NCBI RefSeq assembly: GCF_002021565.1
Contig: NZ_MSZX01000014.1
Coordinates: forward strand, 27-64,026
DNA length: 64,000 nt
Source: Paenibacillus selenitireducens
Lineage (GTDB): Bacteria > Bacillota > Bacilli > Paenibacillales > Paenibacillaceae
Direction: 5' to 3'
Below the pieces are notes generated by a model. The model saw only the letters and a list, made by a program, of their open reading frames with translations. It had not been told where the DNA came from and did no database searches. Shown one piece after another: positions 16,062 to 24,482 of this stretch. The number at the start of each line of letters is the position of its first letter. Within the stretch, counting starts at the first letter, position 1. The position numbers were made by a program, and so were the translations under genes.

Positions 16062-16462
16062 TTAATCCCAATCCATAAAAGGTTTAACCATTAGCTTTTC
16101 TTTCCCGCAATCTGGACATTCCATCAGAGTATCTTGATGAATTTCATTGATAGGTTTTGGTGGCATTGGTGCTAAGCAGCGCGGACAATCATAATTATTT
16201 GTGTAATGATTGTTTCCCGACTTTATTTCTAAATAAACTTCATTAAGTAGGTAACGACACGTCCGACAAACATACAATCCATCAAAGCATTCAAACCACG
16301 ATTCCTTGTCATTGTGAATAAACTCTTTTATTCGTTGTTTGCCAACTTCCCCCTTGTACCATTGTAAGATGGAATTCAAACTTATATAATTGAACCTATT
16401 CCTAAAAAAACATCTTGGTTGTATGAGCAATGCCCGCAGTTCAATTTATAAGCCACTCCCAT
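16062..16462 (-). pseudogene. Frameshifted zinc-ribbon-like cassette gene
   Basis: The upstream frame starts MGVAYKLNCGHCSYNQDVFLG (ATG at 16460-16462, GAAGG before it). The continuation FNYISLNSILQWYKGEVG is in another frame. Adding one T near 16405 joins them into about 133 aa. The protein has four CxxC pairs (CGHC, CRTC, CPRC, CPDC), so one or two zinc ribbons are likely. Function unknown. The longer frame starting MLIQPRC is an artefact of the shift. Confidence 0.68.
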
Positions 16463-16544
16463 TAATTCAACCTTCTTTCATGAAAAACAATGTTGATTCA
16501 CCTATGAAATATCTCTTCGGAACATTAATAATTTGCTTTTCATT

Positions 16545-16656
16545 AAATAGCTCTTATCTTAGGCTGGCTCATTTGTTGTCTAAGCCTCTTCCATGATTAT
16601 ACATCTGACAACCAGGGGGCGGGTACCCCGTAACGTAAATACGGAGTTAGGTGAAA
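16545..16656 (-). repeat. attC-like separator, variant type
   Basis: The right end CGTAAATACGGAGTTAGGTGAAA is clear. The interior (CTCTTATCTTAGGCTGG ... TTTGTTGTCTAAGCCTCTTCCATGATTATACATCTG) closely matches the separator at 18931-19085, so these two form a sub-type. The left boxes are eroded. Confidence 0.58.
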
Positions 16657-16781
16657 ATGTCCACTCTTGAAAAAAGTACGGAAGCCTTCTTTTGATAGAT
16701 TCTAGCATTGGTACATGTTTTAAATGATTATCTTCACCCATTTAGGTGTAACTTTTATTTATCTTTCTATATACATACTTG

Positions 16782-16814
16782 AAGGGATGCTGCTCACATT
16801 CGGCAACATCCCTT
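16782..16814 (-). terminator. Possible terminator hairpin
   Basis: AAGGGATG(C)TG pairs with CA(A)CATCCCTT around an 11-nt loop, 56 bp downstream of the GNAT gene at 16870. There is no clear T tract on the minus strand, so the terminator reading is uncertain. Confidence 0.4.
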
Positions 16815-16869
16815 GCTTGTTCAGAAAAACCTCTTTATCTGTCGTTATTTGTATGTACCAAATTCTTAG

Positions 16870-17622
16870 TTATATATTAGATAAAGTTTCAAAATCCTTA
16901 AAATTACATCGCCAATCCGTCACAAACGCCGGATAATATCCTACCCGGTAAGCCACTCTCTGTGAGGCAATATTACTTGATATAACATCGTAAACTGGTA
17001 CAAAACCACGTTCTAATATTTCAAAAGTTAAACTGTTTACAAGATAAGTTGCCAGTCCCATATGACGGTATCCAGGAAGTACCTCTATACCAATTTGCCA
17101 CATCTTTGTACTGACATTACAAGCCCCCGCCATGCCAACAACTTTCCCATTTTTCTTCGCAAGTACGACCAGTACAGTATGATAGGGATGATTCATATCA
17201 GATATAATTGCATTATCAAATCCTTCAAGCCCCAATAACTTGGAAACCTCGTCCTTCTCAACCACTTCATATGAAAAATGGTCTGGCGACGACATCGGCT
17301 TTATTTTCTCTAAATCAGGAAGAAAATGCAAATATAGTCCTCTAATAAATGGTAATGAAAAAATTGTATCCCTGTCTTTACCTTGCATCTGCGTTTTGGC
17401 AATTTCCAGTCGTTCCGGCGTGGCCGATACCACAATTGATTTGCCCATAGACAAAATCTCAAAATAACGCTCTTTTCTCGGATACGGCCTGCGTCCTGGA
17501 TTTTCTTTTGCGTCTACAAAAATAACACTGTCTTTTTCTCTGTTCAAGTCGTCAATTGTGCAATTTAGGTCAATTGCAAGCTGTGATTGTACGATGTGTA
17601 TCATTTCTTTTTGTGTCATCAT
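16870..17622 (-). CDS. GNAT-family N-acetyltransferase (two-part)
   Basis: About 250 aa, longer than the other GNATs here. The C-terminal half carries the GNAT fold: VLVVLAKKNGKVVGMAGACNV, IGIEVLPGYRHMGLATYLVNSLTFEILERG (R-x-x-G-L-A loop) and SSNIASQRVAYRVGYYPAFV. The N-terminal half (residues 1-110) has no recognised motif; PGRRPYPRKERYFEILSMGKSIVVSA suggests a companion domain seen in some Bacillota acetyltransferases. I chose the ATG at 17622, which has AAAGGAC upstream. Confidence 0.85.
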   Translation of the reverse strand: MMTQKEMIHIVQSQLAIDLNCTIDDLNREKDSVIFVDAKENPGRRPYPRKERYFEILSMGKSIVVSATPERLEIAKTQMQGKDRDTIFSLPFIRGLYLHFLPDLEKIKPMSSPDHFSYEVVEKDEVSKLLGLEGFDNAIISDMNHPYHTVLVVLAKKNGKVVGMAGACNVSTKMWQIGIEVLPGYRHMGLATYLVNSLTFEILERGFVPVYDVISSNIASQRVAYRVGYYPAFVTDWRCNFKDFETLSNI

Positions 17623-17679
17623 TGATATACGTCCTTTCTCAGTTAGATTGAAGAATGCTTTCACTTTTGAACATTCGCC

Positions 17680-18206
17680 TCATTCGTTTGATAAAGAATT
17701 TTCATGATACCACCTTCTAAGTTGATTAATTTGAGCTTGATGATATCGGCTATGGTCAGCCATAGGCCCCATCGTATGGTTGCTTGCTTTTCATTTTTAT
17801 GTCCAAAAGTGACAACTTTATCTAGATCAGTATCTGTTAATTGTATACATGAATCTTTCAACACTTTTAATACACCTTCATATGTAGACATAAGTGTGTT
17901 CAAAGACATCCCTTTGACCGTCGGAAGCCTATTATTTTCATCAATCATGGGGCCATATTGCTCTTTAAACGACTGAGGAAGTGGTAGTCCCTTTAATCTA
18001 TAAACCCAATTCAGATCAACGTACATGATATGTTTTATTAACTGAGCGGTACTGTTAAAATTGTTATTAGGTCCCTTGTAATCTACTTCTTCTTGCGACA
18101 TGCCATCAGTGATTAAATGTAGTCGTTAGCTATTCTCTTTTACAGCGGAATATAATGTTCCAACAATAGGTGGCATATTTGCTTCGCCTTTTAAATCGTA
18201 AAGCAT
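17680..18206 (-). pseudogene. DinB-family gene with nonsense codon and frameshift
   Basis: Reconstructed as one gene. MLYDLKGEANMPPIVGTLYS (GAGGAGG before the ATG at 18206), then TAA after VKENS, then in the same frame RLHLITDGMSQEEVDYKGP and the DinB core HIMYVDLNWVYRLKG ... QATIRWG. Near 17762 a small deletion shifts the frame; the intended end is ADHSRYHQAQINQLRRWYHE with TGA at 17680. Intact relatives are about 170 aa. The 17661-18101 frame is therefore not a real gene. Confidence 0.75.
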
Positions 18207-18231
18207 CCTAGCTCTTCCTCCTCGCTTTTAT

Positions 18232-18262
18232 TTCTCGCAGGGTTGTTCGCTGATTCAACTTC
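18232..18262 (-). repeat. attC-like fragment
   Basis: TCTCGCAGGGTTGTTCGCTGATTCAACTTC matches the middle of full separators (CTCGCAGGGTTGTCTGCCTGATTC). Both ends are missing. The methyltransferase stop codon is at 18261. Confidence 0.5.
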
Positions 18263-18893
18263 ACAGTATGTCACTTCTTGCTAGTTTCTCTAACATAATA
18301 ATTTTGTAATTTCCATGTAATACAGAACTTTCTTGATGAATGATATTCAAGGGAGTACTTCTTAATATTTCATCAAACCTTCTGTTTATGTCTGTACCTA
18401 AAATGGATGTGATCTTATTCAAAGCTTTACGCAGCATGTTTGGTTTTTTATTCTCATCTAAAAACTTATCAAATACCACTATGGTACCAGAAGGTGAGAG
18501 AACTCTTGTTGCTTCTAACAAAGCTTTTTGGGGATTCTCCACTACACTTAAAACTAAGTTTAAAATCACAAAATCAAATTTCTCGTTCTCAAACTTTAAT
18601 GATTCTGCATCCATATTCAGTAGTACAACATGATTTGTTTTTTTGCGTGCTTTTTCTAACATCTCATTTGAGATATCAATCCCGATAATCTCAATATTGT
18701 TAGGTAGCAACGGAATATCTTCTCCGGTTCCAACTCCTACTAGTAAGACTTTATTTTGGGGTTTAATATCTATCAATGAAAACGCCCTTATTCTAGCATT
18801 TCTAAATATACGATTCCCCATCAAAAAATCATAAATAGGAGATAACAACTTATATTTCTTTATATTTGTATTGTTCTTCATTATTTGTTTCAC
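18261..18893 (-). CDS. Class I SAM-dependent methyltransferase
   Basis: About 205-210 aa. KVLLVGVGTGEDIPLLP is the SAM-binding motif I, IIGIDISNEMLEKA motif II, NMDAESLKFENEKFDFVILNLVLSVV motifs III and IV, and ATRVLSPSGTIVVFDKF the post-core. It resembles UbiE/phospholipid-type small-molecule methyltransferases; substrate unknown. The start is unclear. A strong AAGGAGAG precedes an ATG at 18910 that is out of frame (MLNKFV-stop), so a frameshift at the very 5' end is possible. Otherwise GTG 18893 or ATG 18881 is used. Confidence 0.82.
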   Translation of the reverse strand: MKQIMKNNTNIKKYKLLSPIYDFLMGNRIFRNARIRAFSLIDIKPQNKVLLVGVGTGEDIPLLPNNIEIIGIDISNEMLEKARKKTNHVVLLNMDAESLKFENEKFDFVILNLVLSVVENPQKALLEATRVLSPSGTIVVFDKFLDENKKPNMLRKALNKITSILGTDINRRFDEILRSTPLNIIHQESSVLHGNYKIIMLEKLARSDIL

Positions 18894-18930
18894 ACGAACT
18901 TATTTAACATAAGTTCTCTCCTTTTAAATG

Positions 18931-19085
18931 GTTTCTGATAACAATCTGGTATTTGCTAAACGCCCCAACCTTAGATAGCTCTTATCTTAGGTTGGGGCGT
19001 TTGTTGACTGAGCTTCTTCCATGATTATACATCTGATAACCAAGGAGCAATAGACCCGAAGCTTGAATTCGGTGTTAAGCGATGG
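18931..19085 (-). repeat. attC-like separator, variant type
   Basis: Outer boxes GTTTCTGATAACAATC and GGTGTTAAGCGATGG. The interior has CGCCCCAACC ... GGTTGGGGCG, a perfect 10-bp stem absent from most copies. It shares the CTTCCATGATTATACATCTGA tract with 16545-16656. Confidence 0.68.
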
Positions 19086-19116
19086 CAAAGACTTCCTTGA
19101 TTTTACCTACATATTC

Positions 19117-19431
19117 TTAGGTCTTTCTAGCTTTTAAATAATCGATAGCATGCCAATGACCATTAAAAACAAATACATTTTGATTTTCGAATTATGAATA
19201 GAGCTCCTTCATACTCTAGGGAAGTTCAAACCCGAATTGGCGTTTATATCCGTCCCATTCATTTTCTGATATTCCTTTATTAAAATTTGCAGTAAACCCT
19301 CTATACTTTCTTTCATAATTTTTAACAAGTCTATTCCATTCTTTCTTCAGTCCGTTCTTACGAAATATCATAGTTCCCACTAAAAGTGTTGACCCTAAAG
19401 TATGCGCTCGATGTTCTGTTTTTACTCTATT
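19117..19431 (-). pseudogene. Cassette gene broken by two in-frame stops
   Basis: One minus-strand frame of about 104 codons reads RVKTEHRAHTLGSTLLVGTM ... YERKYRGFTANFNKGISENEWDGYKRQFGFELP, TAG, SMKELYS, TAA, FENQNVFVFNGHWHAIDYLKARKT, TAA. AGGAG lies upstream, but the start codon appears mutated (AATAGAG where ATGAGAG would fit). Family not recognised. The continuous coding sense across two stops argues for a decayed single gene. Confidence 0.6.
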
Positions 19432-19454
19432 CTAAATTACTCCTCCTACCCGAG

Positions 19455-19495
19455 GCACAGCCGAAACATAAATACTGGCGATATGGTGGGGATGC
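19455..19495 (-). repeat. attC-like fragment, right end only
   Basis: GAGGCACAGCCGAAACATAAATACTGGCGATATGGTGGGGATGCC resembles the gene-proximal end of other copies (GCAGCGTAAATACTGTGTTAGGTGAT). The rest is missing. Confidence 0.4.
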
Positions 19496-19497
19496 CT

Positions 19498-20340
19498 TCA
19501 TTGAGATACTTTCAAGAAATCACTTATCTCCAGTAATACAGCTTTCCAATTAGATTCAGTATTATTAATTGTCAATTTATCGATTTTCAATTGATTAATT
19601 ATGTCTAATTCATATTCTTTTCGTTCCTTCAACACTTTACAAACTCCGTCTAAACCATGATATCCGTTTTCTTTACCATATCCTTGTTCAGTGAAATACC
19701 AAATAAGATGTCGAAGCCACTCATTTGACCGCTCATTAGTGACTCTATCAATTGTCAATCTTATATCATCTTGGTAAAAGTAAATCAACTTAGGGTTCAA
19801 TGGCAGAATAATTTGTTCTAATCTCTTGATAAAATCAGTTATCGTCAGTTTGGACTGATTGAACCTTCCAAACATCAAAGTAAGCGGATTCTGTAAAAAA
19901 CAACATTCTAATATTACTGTTCCGTGAGACTGTTGAACTTGTCTCACGAAATTCAGCCACCTCTCAACTATTAGCTCTTGATATCTATCTAAAGACACAT
20001 TGTATACATCAAATCTGACTAACTCATCTATTAAATTCTTATGTGTTTCTATAGATAATTGTTGTAACTTACCGTAGTATATTAATTTATATTGCTTTAC
20101 TACCTGAGTATATTGATCTATCACATGTATTAATTCAGGATACCTGTCTTTTAGGTCTTCATACTCATCTAAATCCAGACAAGCAACGAATTCGTAATCT
20201 GCTGGATGATTTAAATCACCTTCTAAAAACAATGTATTGAATATACCGTTTTTATCTAACTGATCTTTAATATATCGAGCTGTCGATGTTTTACCTGATC
20301 CAGGTATACCTTCAACTAGTATTAGTCTTGTATGATTCAA
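19498..20340 (-). CDS. P-loop kinase-like protein
   Basis: 280 aa. LILVEGIPGSGKTSTARYI is a Walker A P-loop at residues 6-20, and LFLEGDLNHPADY and GTVILECCFLQNP fit a nucleoside/aminoglycoside-kinase-like fold. This resembles Bacillota P-loop kinases annotated only as AAA or zeta-toxin-like; the substrate is unknown. The start appears to be TTG with GAGGAGAAAA 7 bp upstream. One of the largest cassettes in the array. Confidence 0.8.
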   Translation of the reverse strand: MNHTRLILVEGIPGSGKTSTARYIKDQLDKNGIFNTLFLEGDLNHPADYEFVACLDLDEYEDLKDRYPELIHVIDQYTQVVKQYKLIYYGKLQQLSIETHKNLIDELVRFDVYNVSLDRYQELIVERWLNFVRQVQQSHGTVILECCFLQNPLTLMFGRFNQSKLTITDFIKRLEQIILPLNPKLIYFYQDDIRLTIDRVTNERSNEWLRHLIWYFTEQGYGKENGYHGLDGVCKVLKERKEYELDIINQLKIDKLTINNTESNWKAVLLEISDFLKVSQ

Positions 20341-20375
20341 GTGATTTTCTCCTCTTTATTTATAGTCTTGTATCC

Positions 20376-20450
20376 CTTTCAAATAAGTCTTTATATCAAC
20401 GAACCCGAGAGGCTTAAGGGAGTGTATGCGACCGGGTCCATATGATGTCG
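20376..20450 (-). repeat. attC-like separator, short and eroded
   Basis: TTTCAAATAAG TCTTTATATCAACGAACCCGAGAGGCTTAAGG, then GACCGGGTCCATATGATGTCG. Only the left portion and a diverged right box (ATATGATG) remain, about 75 bp. Confidence 0.5.
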
Positions 20451-20468
20451 ACGACTTCCTCAAATATT

Positions 20469-20897
20469 CTAAATCCCCAATATTGAAATAAAATCATTTT
20501 CTGTTAATTTTGCATTGATCCATGTTTTGAATTCCGTTATCAATTCACATAAACTTACGAGATTATCGTCATATTCCTTTATAAAGTCTTCTTCACTACA
20601 TCTATAAAAAAAACCTATATAGGTTCTTAATAATTCCATGCCAGGTTGTTGCTCTAAAAGAAGTATCACTTTATCTAATCTTGTCAAAATCTTTATCCAA
20701 ACCTCTTTCGGGATCTCATTAAAAGCATAATGATCATAATCCTCAAATTCTTTCTCTATTGATGTCTCAAGGAATGCGAAATCTTCTTCATTGAAAAAAA
20801 TTGAGTTATCATTCCAGCACTTATCTAAGTACTTACCAGGTAATACTTCTATGTAACAACTTCCTTCAAGTTCTTTAATATCTTTTATAATCATCAT
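20469..20897 (-). CDS. Unknown cassette protein
   Basis: 142 aa, strongly acidic, no family recognised. It has aromatic-rich helices (DYDHYAFNEIPKEVWIKILTRLDKVILLLEQQPGMEL) and could be a small immunity-type protein. No signal peptide. GAGGAAAT lies before two tandem ATG codons; either may be used. Confidence 0.68.
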   Translation of the reverse strand: MMIIKDIKELEGSCYIEVLPGKYLDKCWNDNSIFFNEEDFAFLETSIEKEFEDYDHYAFNEIPKEVWIKILTRLDKVILLLEQQPGMELLRTYIGFFYRCSEEDFIKEYDDNLVSLCELITEFKTWINAKLTENDFISILGI

Positions 20898-20926
20898 GGT
20901 TTATTTCCTCTTCACACATTCTCGTC

Positions 20927-21099
20927 GATTTCACATAACGTTTGGCATTCCTCACGTTCAAACAGCTTAAGTGACCGTAGGGAACGGATCGTAGACTTAG
21001 CCTCGCAGGATTGTCTGCTGATTCACTTCCCTGAATCGCCTCTTGCAGACCAAGTTTCCATCAGACGACGCAGCTTGAATATCGGTATTATAGGATATC
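20927..21099 (-). repeat. attC-like separator
   Basis: GATTTCACATAACG on the left, GGTATTATAGGATATC on the right. Hairpins: CAGCTTAAG with CTTAGCCTCGC region, and GTCTGCTGA with TTGCAGAC. The inner boxes (GCATTCCTCACG and CTTGAATATC) pair poorly. Confidence 0.62.
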
Positions 21100-21269
21100 A
21101 GCGCCTTCTTCGAAATCTCTAACATCATCATTACTTAACTAGCATTTCCTGTGAGTTCAATAAAAAAAATCACTTCATACAACTGTATTACTTATAATCG
21201 TTAGAAAACCGTTCTTTGCAGGGGGACAATTAACTGATCAATGGATTATCTTGCATTAACGCTAAACAA

Positions 21270-21475
21270 TTACCACTCATTATTAGGTACGTCATGAATC
21301 AATATCACTCGGTATCCTGATAAAAGTTCAAATGGAAAAGAACGAATTAAAGAATAAACATCAAAACGAACTAAGCGTTCCCATTTAGTTCAGGAAAATC
21401 ATATTGTGCATTTTTATCATATGATCCAAATGTGTCAATGGTGGACTCAAGAGTAGTTTGCAGGAGCTTCGACCT
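21270..21475 (-). pseudogene. Possible frameshifted small gene
   Basis: Directly downstream of the 21479-21985 gene on the same strand. One frame reads STIDTFGSYDKNAQYDFPEL, and a +1 shift gives KWERLVRFDVYSLIRSFPFELLSGYRVILIHDVPNNEW-stop (TAA at 21270). Together they could be the 3' part of a small gene. No start was found, so this is tentative. Confidence 0.35.
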
Positions 21476-21478
21476 TAC

Positions 21479-21985
21479 TTACTCATTTCCGTCGGTTTCG
21501 TTCCAAATTGCAAATTTGCCGTAACCTAAATACTCACGCACCTCAAGAACCTTACTGCCCCGTATAACAATTTCCATCCCATTTTCAGAGTCCCATTCTG
21601 TGCCTCCACTCAGAGTTGCTCCGAATGTATTATCGTTTCTATCGTAAGGATTTCGATATAGATCAACTTCCCCTACGGACATAAATGCCAAAATGCCCCT
21701 ACCATAAGCTTCAGCCAAGCCACTAGGATAGTCAGCCGTATCACTGGACATTTTAACGGTTCTCCATTCACATGCCTTCTTGTATATTTCATTAATGGTT
21801 TCATCCGGCAAATGATTCAAAACGTCTTGAATATATAACTCTGTTTCTTCCAAACTCATGTCTTCAGTACTAAAGTGATATTCAACATGACATTGGAATA
21901 AGTCAAGCAACCCAAACCCAGACATACTATTTTCATCTAAAGGATCTTCTAATCCAACACGTTCTAAATGAAATCTTTCAGTCAC
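21479..21985 (-). CDS. Unknown cassette protein
   Basis: 168 aa, acidic, no family recognised. It includes SLEETELYIQDVLNHLPDE (helical) and a glycine-rich C-terminal region (FGATLSGGTEWDSENGMEIVIRGSKVLEVREYLGYGKF) that looks like a beta domain. GTG start with GGGGGAG 6 bp upstream. A good -35 box lies about 185 bp upstream (22167-22172), so it may be expressed on its own. Confidence 0.7.
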   Translation of the reverse strand: MTERFHLERVGLEDPLDENSMSGFGLLDLFQCHVEYHFSTEDMSLEETELYIQDVLNHLPDETINEIYKKACEWRTVKMSSDTADYPSGLAEAYGRGILAFMSVGEVDLYRNPYDRNDNTFGATLSGGTEWDSENGMEIVIRGSKVLEVREYLGYGKFAIWNETDGNE

Positions 21986-22144
21986 ATGAGCTCCCCCTAA
22001 ATATATATGTATCTACACTTGAATACTCTAGATCCTAATCATAAAATGAATAAGCATAATTTCCTTCGAAACGACACGCTAACACCAAGCATAACTACGC
22101 GTTAGTTTAGTACTATCGTTTATAATTATATTGAATTTCGTTAA

Positions 22145-22172
22145 GTTTTATCGTTGCGATCAAGTTTGTCAA
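22145..22172 (-). promoter_or_regulatory. Candidate sigma-A promoter
   Basis: TTGACA (22167-22172, minus), 16-bp spacer, TAAAAC (22145-22150). It points at the 21479-21985 gene. The rest of 21986-22293 is AT-rich with no ORF and no separator. Confidence 0.45.
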
Positions 22173-22293
22173 AAAAAAGTGTGAAACCATGATATTTACA
22201 TCCTTTGGGCGCGAAACGGCAAATTTCGAGAAAAAACTACATTTTACAGTTTTCTATTATAAAAACGTTTAGTATGAAGTGCGAAGAACATCT

Positions 22294-23160
22294 TCACCGT
22301 AAATATGTTTCAAACAATTGCTGCGTTTTCTCCCAGTCGACACCAAGTCTGCCTTGCCAGCCAGCCCACGGCATCTCCATATCAGATCTTCCCTTGGTAT
22401 TGTTTAGCAGCAGCTCACCGTTCAATATTTGTTCATTATCAACCCGAAAATCTGGTGAAAGGGAGAGAATTTGATTCGGGATAACGCCAACCATAGCAAG
22501 CGATTGAAGTATACTACGTCTCATGCCGGCAGTGCCTTTTAAAAACTTCGTACTTGTCAATCTCTTCTCAAATTGGCCTGGCGTTTCGCTGTCATCAGCT
22601 TCATGCAGCAATTGGAGCAACTGCTTAAACTTAGACTTATCATCATCAGTTGGTTCAATTGAACCATACTGAAGCAGCTGTAACAGCTCAGTCAAGTGGG
22701 CGTAGGTGCCAATACTGCTGCCATAAGCATTGCCCAAATGAATCGCGTAGCGAATCCATGACAAATGCTCCCATTGATCCTTGTGAAAACCGCATCGCTT
22801 ACAGCTAACGAACCGCTCGGCCTCCTGATAATCATGCTCCCGCATATGAATCATTTGATGTTAATTCATCAGTATGGAAATTCCGGCGGGAAAGCTGCCG
22901 CCAACGCCTGCAATAAATATTCCGGCGACAACATGCCAGGACAAATGAGCATCGGACTGCATCCCAATCAGTTTGCGATTTAATTCATCATGCCGAATAA
23001 GTTCTATTTCATTTGGTACCCATTTATTTTGCTGTAGCAGCTCCAATTCTTGCGGCTTCAACGCATCCATTTTATAAAGTACCAAGCCTCGCTCGGCATC
23101 ATAATAGGAGTTGTCGTGTTTGTACAATTTTTTTAGTATGGCAAGAAGTTGTTTGTTCAT
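22294..23160 (-). pseudogene. Unknown gene split by one in-frame TAA
   Basis: Two open frames, 22861-23160 (99 aa) and 22294-22854 (186 aa), are in the same reading frame and separated only by TAA at 22861-22863. The join reads GSFPAGISILMN-stop-HQMIHMREHDYQEAERFVSCKRCGF. A single protein of about 288 aa with one CxxC pair (CKRC) and a hydrophobic GIFIAGVGGSFP turn is the likely ancestor. AAAGGAG precedes the first ATG. Family not named. A sequencing error or true nonsense mutation both fit. Confidence 0.7.
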
Positions 23161-23273
23161 GTCGTCACTCCTTTTCTATTATGAAATTATTCCAATTTAA
23201 ATTTCTATAATCATCCTCTACTGTTATTCGGTGTCATAAGTCTATAACATTCAATAGTTAGTGTACGTTCTAC

Positions 23274-23483
23274 TTAACATTTTTTTTCAATTTTCCGTTT
23301 AATATATATAATCATATTAATCGTCCATCCACTTAGGAATGCGATTTGCAATGAAATTATTATACCAATAATCAATAATAAGCCCTCATCACTTGATGGC
23401 TGTAGTATCCAACTGAAAACAAAAAACAACAAGATAGAAATTAATATCGAAAGGAGAAAGTAACCTGTGGTTTTTGATTTCAT
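23274..23483 (-). CDS. Small two-helix membrane protein
   Basis: 69 aa with two hydrophobic segments (about residues 9-29 and 35-57) and a basic tail (IYIKRKIEKKC). Function unknown. GTGAGGTGAAAG precedes the ATG. It sits directly downstream of a separator and is a plausible single-gene cassette. Confidence 0.68.
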   Translation of the reverse strand: MKSKTTGYFLLSILISILLFFVFSWILQPSSDEGLLLIIGIIISLQIAFLSGWTINMIIYIKRKIEKKC

Positions 23484-23502
23484 TCTTTCACCTCACTTAC
23501 AT

Positions 23503-23676
23503 TGATTTCATCTAACGTTTCCACATTCCTGAAGTTCAAGCGGCCTAAGGACCAAAGGTCCGGGTCGTCAGACTAAGCCGATTGAATGTGTCGCCTGACT
23601 ACACTTCTCTGAAAACTCCCCTTGGCGACCAAGGAGCGATTGCGACGATGTAGGAATGCATTGTTTAGGTGATGTC
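23503..23676 (-). repeat. attC-like separator
   Basis: Left TTGATTTCATCTAACG, right CATTGTTTAGGTGATG. Inner boxes CATTCCT and AGGAATG pair 7 of 7. Hairpin 1 is different from the common form (AAGCGGCCTAAGGACC ... GGTCC...TAAGCCG); hairpin 2 is GTCGCC with GGCGAC, a compensated version of GTCTGCC/GGCAGAC. Confidence 0.73.
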
Positions 23677-23726
23677 TCTGCCATCTTGAATTGCAAGCAA
23701 GGCGTCTTTATCTTTTCAAACACTTT

Positions 23727-24170
23727 TTAGTTGGTTTCGTTTGTGTATTCTCCGGTAATTTCAAGTAGGTTGCCATCTGGATCCTCAAGTATAAAACAAA
23801 AATAGGGTTGGACTATATTAATATACAAAATTTCAGTGACACTTCCGATATTTAAAGACCTTATACGTTCATATTCAACCTGTAAATCTGGCACATTAAA
23901 ATTCAAAACTACATTATTTCCATACTCTGTCTTATTGTTATGCTTATAAAACAAGTATTCTTTATTGAAATGCTCATCTAAATCTTCGTTATTTCTTATT
24001 AGTTCAAGATCATATTCGGGATTCCACAATGCTATACTATTTCCACAGTTAAATTGAGCCCATCTTTTAATATTCTTGGATTGTGCTTTTACTCCTAACA
24101 GTGTTTCGTAAAATGAAATAGATTTCTCCATATCCTTTACTATTAAATACGTACAACTCAAATGAATCAT
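23727..24170 (-). CDS. VOC-family (glyoxalase-like) protein
   Basis: 147 aa. TYLIVKDMEKSISFYETLLGVKA is the first VOC module, VVLNFNVPDLQVEYERIRSL the second, and FCFILEDPDGNLLEI the C-terminal signature. Members include glyoxalases, dioxygenases and antibiotic-binding proteins; the specific role is unknown. GGAGGAG precedes the ATG. The fourth VOC gene of the array. Confidence 0.86.
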   Translation of the reverse strand: MIHLSCTYLIVKDMEKSISFYETLLGVKAQSKNIKRWAQFNCGNSIALWNPEYDLELIRNNEDLDEHFNKEYLFYKHNNKTEYGNNVVLNFNVPDLQVEYERIRSLNIGSVTEILYINIVQPYFCFILEDPDGNLLEITGEYTNETN

Positions 24171-24241
24171 TTTTTATAACTCCTCCACTAACCATAATCA
24201 TCTTCGATTATACTAATCTAAGGTTTTCATTTCATTGCTGA

Positions 24242-24418
24242 GATTTCACCTAACGTTGTTGTATCTACGAACCCGAAAGGCTTAAAGGAGCAGAGCGACT
24301 GGGTGGCTTCGGTTCTTAGCCTCGTAGGGATTGTCTGCCTGACTTCACTTCCTCGAAAATCCTCGGGCAGACCAAGGAGCGAACGCGACGCAGCAGGAAA
24401 ACGATGTTATGTGATGCC
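24242..24418 (-). repeat. attC-like separator, full form
   Basis: GATTTCACCTAACGTTGTTGTATCTACGAACCC on the left, GATGTTATGTGATG on the right. Both internal hairpins are complete: GAACCCGAAAGGCTTAA with TTAGCCTCGTAGGG, and GTCTGCC with GGCAGAC. The inner boxes are mismatched here. Confidence 0.75.
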
Positions 24419-24482
24419 TCGGACACCTTCGATATGCTTGCAAAATTCCTTTATTAGTTCTAGTTCTTATTCAAAATATTCT

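Noticed and set aside
17661-18101. Intact 146-aa gene MSQEEVDYKGP...
   Set aside because: It is the middle of a DinB gene with a stop upstream and a frameshift downstream. The true ends are at 18206 and 17680.
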